Source of the DNA: Haloarculaceae archaeon | Lineage (GTDB): Archaea > Halobacteriota > Halobacteria > Halobacteriales > Haloarculaceae | NCBI GenBank assembly: GCA_018609945.1 | Contig: JAHENO010000080.1 | Location: forward strand, 1-8,690 | Reading direction: 5' to 3' | DNA length: 8,690 nt | The notes under the pieces: model-generated | The model's input: only the letters and a program-made list of their open reading frames with translations | Told to the model about the DNA's origin: nothing | Databases searched by the model: none | In this document: positions 6,053-8,690 of the stretch, in pieces | Layout: the number at the start of each line of letters is the position of its first letter | Position numbering within the stretch: the stretch's first letter is position 1 | Program-made: the position numbers and the translations under genes

Positions 6053-7858
6053 GTGGACGGAGAGATAGACCGCCGCCACGTCGTCGGCGGCCTGGCGGGA
6101 GCGTGTGTCCTGCTTCTCGGTGGGGTCGCAGTCACGGCGGAGCCACCCCGGGTCGTGAAAATCGAGAGCGAGTTCGGTGCAGTTCGCGAGCAAAGCGCCG
6201 ACGTCGAGACCCGGATCGTCGTCGAGAATCCCAATAGCTGGGCCCTGCCAGGGAGTCACGCCATCGAGTACGGCGTCACGCTCAACGGCATCCCCGTCGC
6301 GAGCGGACGGGAGCAGGGGGTCCGAATCGGCTCCGGCCGGACGGTCATCGAGACCACGGCACGGTTCGACAACACGGCAATCCCGGAGTGGTGGCCGACC
6401 CACGTCAACGGCGGCGAGGAATCGCGGATGCGAACCCGGTCGAGGGTCGAGCTCGGCGGCCTGCCAGTCGGTGTGTCGCTGCCGGCCGAGGAAACCGACA
6501 TCACGACGGATTTTCTGGGTTCGCTGGGCGAGATGGAAGCGTCGACGGTCGTGCTGGGCGACCGGGAGATCATGACTATCGGGGACCAGCGCGCCGAGTG
6601 GGGCGACGCCGACGGACGGCGGTCGCCGGTCACGTTCACGACCGAGGTAGAGAACGTCCACGACCGGCCCGTGGGCATCGACGGCACCGACTACGAGATC
6701 CGCATGAACGACGTCGTCGTCGGGTCGGGAAAGACGGACGACCCGATCGCGCTCGCGCCGGGCGAGTCGGGAGAATTCACCGTCGACGCGGCCATCGACA
6801 CGCCGAAGATGCAGGAGTGGTGGGTCTCGCATCTCAGGAACGACCAGACGACTGACCTGGCCATCGCCGTCTACGCGGTCTCGGTCGAGGACGGGGAACG
6901 CCAGCGCCTCCCGGTGGCCATCCTCGACCAGCAGTCGACGTTCGAGACGGACATGCTCGGGACGGGCGAGACGGTCGTCGACCCCGTCGAGAGCGAGGCC
7001 GACCAAGAGTTCGCGGAACCGACTGTCCAGGGGACCGAGAGCGACTGGGGTGAGGTCCGGGACGACGAGACGGACATCGAGACGGCGGTCACGATACGGA
7101 ACGACAACGACGAGGCGTTCTCGGAACTGTTGTCGGTCGAAATTACGCAGACGACATCCATCGCCGGCCTCACCGTTGCCTCGGGGACGGACGACATCGA
7201 TTCGCTTCCCCGGGGAGTGGGCGAAATCGACCTGGTGTCGACAAAACGCCACGCGGTGGTCCCGGAATGGTGGGCCGCCCACCTCCGGAACGCCGAGCGG
7301 TCGGTTTCGCGGACCGAGGTCAGCGGCGAGGCGGACGTCACGGTGACGTCGCTCCCGCTGGACCTCGAGGATCGCGAGAGCACCGTCTCGACGGACCTGC
7401 TGGCCGACTTCGACCGCGACACCGGACAGACTGTCACTGCGGCCGGCACCGGCGTGGCGCTGTTCGTCGTCCACGGGACGACCGCCGAGTGGGTCGATCC
7501 CACGCCGGACCGCGGCCCGATACGCGTCCGGGCCGACATGGAGAACGTCAGTCCGGAGGCGCTGACCATCCGTAACATCGACGTGGTCGCGGACATCAAC
7601 GGCGTGGTACTGACCGACGACCGCCTCCCCGCGGAATACGAGTTCGAACCCGGGGAACGCCGGACCGTCGAGTTGCAGATCACGCTCGACAACTCGAAGA
7701 TGGAGGCGTGGTGGCCGACCCACATCCGACGGGACGAGGTATCCGAACTCACCCGCGAGGTCACGGCGACCGTCGAGGGAGACATCACGACTGAACGAAC
7801 GACTCTGGAGTTCCTCTCGAATGCCGTCGAGGTCGAGACGAACCTCCTCCGGGGGTGA
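6053..7858 (+). CDS. Membrane-anchored LEA14/WHy-repeat protein (four repeats)
   Basis: This 601-residue acidic protein is of the LEA type 2 family. Residues 7-8 are Arg-Arg, followed by one hydrophobic segment at about 10-28. This is most likely an N-terminal anchor with the rest outside the cell; a Tat-type signal is possible. The body holds four WHy-like beta domains at about 33-155, 165-302, 325-450 and 467-600. The first has the classic NPN ... YGVTLNGIPVASG pattern. Each carries a Trp-Trp-x-x-His motif: WW at 113-114, 256-257, 406-407 and 553-554. Domains 1 and 3 resemble each other (an ET strand, PEWW), as do 2 and 4 (xxEW, EN, KM before the WW), giving an A-B-A'-B' order. The GTG start has no SD but a TATA box at leaderless distance. 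WHy domains occur in plant desiccation proteins and in haloarchaeal surface proteins. Protein stabilisation is suspected but not shown, and no partner gene is visible. Confidence 0.8.
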   Translation: MDGEIDRRHVVGGLAGACVLLLGGVAVTAEPPRVVKIESEFGAVREQSADVETRIVVENPNSWALPGSHAIEYGVTLNGIPVASGREQGVRIGSGRTVIETTARFDNTAIPEWWPTHVNGGEESRMRTRSRVELGGLPVGVSLPAEETDITTDFLGSLGEMEASTVVLGDREIMTIGDQRAEWGDADGRRSPVTFTTEVENVHDRPVGIDGTDYEIRMNDVVVGSGKTDDPIALAPGESGEFTVDAAIDTPKMQEWWVSHLRNDQTTDLAIAVYAVSVEDGERQRLPVAILDQQSTFETDMLGTGETVVDPVESEADQEFAEPTVQGTESDWGEVRDDETDIETAVTIRNDNDEAFSELLSVEITQTTSIAGLTVASGTDDIDSLPRGVGEIDLVSTKRHAVVPEWWAAHLRNAERSVSRTEVSGEADVTVTSLPLDLEDRESTVSTDLLADFDRDTGQTVTAAGTGVALFVVHGTTAEWVDPTPDRGPIRVRADMENVSPEALTIRNIDVVADINGVVLTDDRLPAEYEFEPGERRTVELQITLDNSKMEAWWPTHIRRDEVSELTREVTATVEGDITTERTTLEFLSNAVEVETNLLRG

Positions 7859-8004
7859 TCGGGGTGCCGGGCGACTCGGGCCCGACCTTTCGAGAGCGTC
7901 CTCACCCTCCTCGCGGGACCCGCCGCGCTGGCAGTACCGGGTGTGCGTCGGCGTCGGTGTGCCTCGCTGTGCCAGGGACGCACCTGATCCAGCGACTGCA
8001 GCCA

Positions 8005-8033
8005 ATTAGATTCAACAGAGTTTTGGATTAGAT
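8005..8033 (+). repeat. Direct repeat ATTAGAT, 22-base period
   Basis: ATTAGAT occurs at 8005-8011 and again at 8027-8033, 22 bases apart, about two helical turns. The second copy is one arm of the inverted repeat that follows. The first copy may also serve as the TATA-like element (CAATTAGAT). Confidence 0.45.
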
Positions 8034-8044
8034 GCCCCTAATCC
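8025..8044. promoter_or_regulatory. Perfect inverted repeat, probable operator of the GDT1-family gene
   Basis: GGATTAG and CTAATCC form a perfect seven-base inverted repeat around a six-base centre (ATGCCC). It lies 41-60 bases before the GTG start, where transcription would start if the AT-rich element at 8004-8011 is the TATA box. It could be a dimer binding site or an RNA hairpin in the leader. A metal-responsive DtxR-family repressor is a plausible reader, given the gene, but this is inference. Confidence 0.45.
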
Positions 8045-8070
8045 GGGACGAGATGACGCACGTCGAGCGG

Positions 8071-8077
8071 GGAGTGA
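8071..8077 (+). promoter_or_regulatory. Shine-Dalgarno site of the GDT1-family gene
   Basis: GGAGTGA lies seven bases before the GTG at 8085 and differs from GGAGGTGA by loss of one G. It supports the GTG as the start. Confidence 0.6.
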
Positions 8078-8084
8078 GCGTGCC

Positions 8085-8690
8085 GTGACAGGCTGGCTGG
8101 AAGTGGCTCTCGTCGCCTTCGGTGCCCAGCTGGCGGTCCTGCCGGGCGAGAAGGTCCAGTTCATCATCGCGGGGCTCTCGACGCGGTACGATCCCGCCAT
8201 CGTCGTGGCCGCGGCAGGGAGCGCGTTCGCTGGCTGGACCGCTGTGGAGATTCTCGTCGGGAGCGCCCTCCGGGGAGCCCTGCCCGGGCTGTATCTGGAC
8301 CTCTTCACCGCCGGGTTCTTCCTGCTGTTCGGGGTGATGTTGTACCGGTCCGCGCCAGGGGCTGACGGGGCGGCCGGAGCCGCGCCCGAGACCGACGGGG
8401 GTGTCGCCGGCGACGTGACCGAACGCGACATCGCGGTGTTCGGCCGGCAGCTTCCCGCCCCGGTTGCGTCGTTCCTGGGAATCTTTTCGCTGATGGCCGT
8501 CGGCGAGGTGGGCGACAAGACGCAGTTGATCACGATCAGCCTCGCCGTGCAGTACGGCGCGACCCCGGCCATCTGGGTCGGCGAGATGCTCGCCATCCTC
8601 CCGGTGAGCCTCGCGAACGCCTTCTTTTTCCACCGGTTCGCACACGGGCTGGATGTACGGAAGGCCCACTACGCCGCAGCCGCGATCTTC
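8085..8690 (+). CDS. TMEM165/GDT1-family cation transporter, 3'-truncated
   Basis: This is a membrane transporter of the UPF0016 (GDT1/TMEM165/MneA) family, whose studied members move Mn2+ or Ca2+, often against protons. The 202 residues visible run off the window. The family is built of two inverted three-helix halves. Helices appear at about 4-20, 38-60 and 70-88 in the first half, then an Ala/Gly/Asp-rich loop (89-120), then helices near 127-140, 147-157 and 164-183. The second half carries the signature E141-V-G-D144-K-T146. The equivalent place in the first half reads L19-P-G-E22-K-V24, keeping the acidic residue and lysine but not the full motif. The start is GTG with an SD seven bases upstream; no better in-frame start is seen. 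It stands alone after the WHy gene, with a probable operator in front of it. Mn2+ export would fit the family but is not shown by the sequence. Confidence 0.85.
   Translation, partial: MTGWLEVALVAFGAQLAVLPGEKVQFIIAGLSTRYDPAIVVAAAGSAFAGWTAVEILVGSALRGALPGLYLDLFTAGFFLLFGVMLYRSAPGADGAAGAAPETDGGVAGDVTERDIAVFGRQLPAPVASFLGIFSLMAVGEVGDKTQLITISLAVQYGATPAIWVGEMLAILPVSLANAFFFHRFAHGLDVRKAHYAAAAIF

Larger units (their letters stand above)
7859..8084. other. Intergenic region with control elements before the GDT1-family gene
   Basis: These 226 bases contain no convincing gene. A perfect ten-base palindrome TCGGGCCCGA at about 7879-7888, followed by CCTTTC, might form a 3' structure for the WHy gene. The last 85 bases are AT-richer and hold the promoter elements of the next gene. 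Confidence 0.4.

Noticed and set aside
6074..6136. A lipobox (LAGAC) in the WHy protein N-terminus
   Set aside because: The -3 residue is alanine and the hydrophobic stretch before the cysteine is too short. The hydrophobic segment continues past it, so a membrane anchor fits better.
6035..8005. A 656-codon open frame on the - strand opposite the WHy-repeat gene
   Set aside because: It is a by-product of the GC-biased third codon positions of the + strand gene. The translation is Arg/Asp-rich with no family pattern, and the + frame has clear repeats, an anchor and a promoter.
8012..8669. Two - strand frames of about 200 codons opposite the GDT1-family gene
   Set aside because: The + strand frame gives clear membrane helices and the EVGDKT signature. 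The - strand frames are low-complexity shadows.

Overview
The window looks like ordinary chromosomal DNA of a haloarchaeon (class Halobacteria). The evidence is high GC with a strong GC bias at third codon positions, very acidic proteins, a Bat-type regulator ending in an HTH_10 domain, archaeal TATA boxes at leaderless distances, and an intron-containing tRNA-Gln with a bulge-helix-bulge splice motif. The genus cannot be told from the sequence alone.

Left part (1-2377, + strand): the distal half of a branched-chain amino acid (or related substrate) ABC importer operon. A permease cut by the window edge (livM) is followed by the two ATPases livG and livF. The junctions are a 1-base stop/start overlap and a 1-base gap, so the three are almost certainly co-transcribed. 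The substrate-binding protein and the second permease are not in the window.

Middle (2443-5021, - strand): a small DUF7344-like winged-helix protein and a 658-residue Bat-type regulator (N-terminal HTH, two GAF-like domains, C-terminal HTH_10). Both converge on the liv operon. Next, on the + strand, is a single-domain cupin (5375-5746) after a gap of about 350 bases.

Right part (5747-8690): a tRNA-Gln(UUG) gene on the - strand with a 29-nt intron, followed seven bases later by an orphan T-arm. Divergent from it is a leaderless 601-residue membrane-anchored protein made of four LEA14/WHy-like repeats in an A-B-A'-B' order. Last is the 5' part of a TMEM165/GDT1-family cation transporter gene, with an inverted repeat and a spaced direct repeat in its promoter region.

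No mobile element, CRISPR array or obvious defence cassette is visible. Apart from the liv operon, the genes appear to be single transcription units. The points most worth a second look are the doubled two-domain WHy protein, the T-arm remnant beside the tRNA, and the putative operator before the GDT1 gene.
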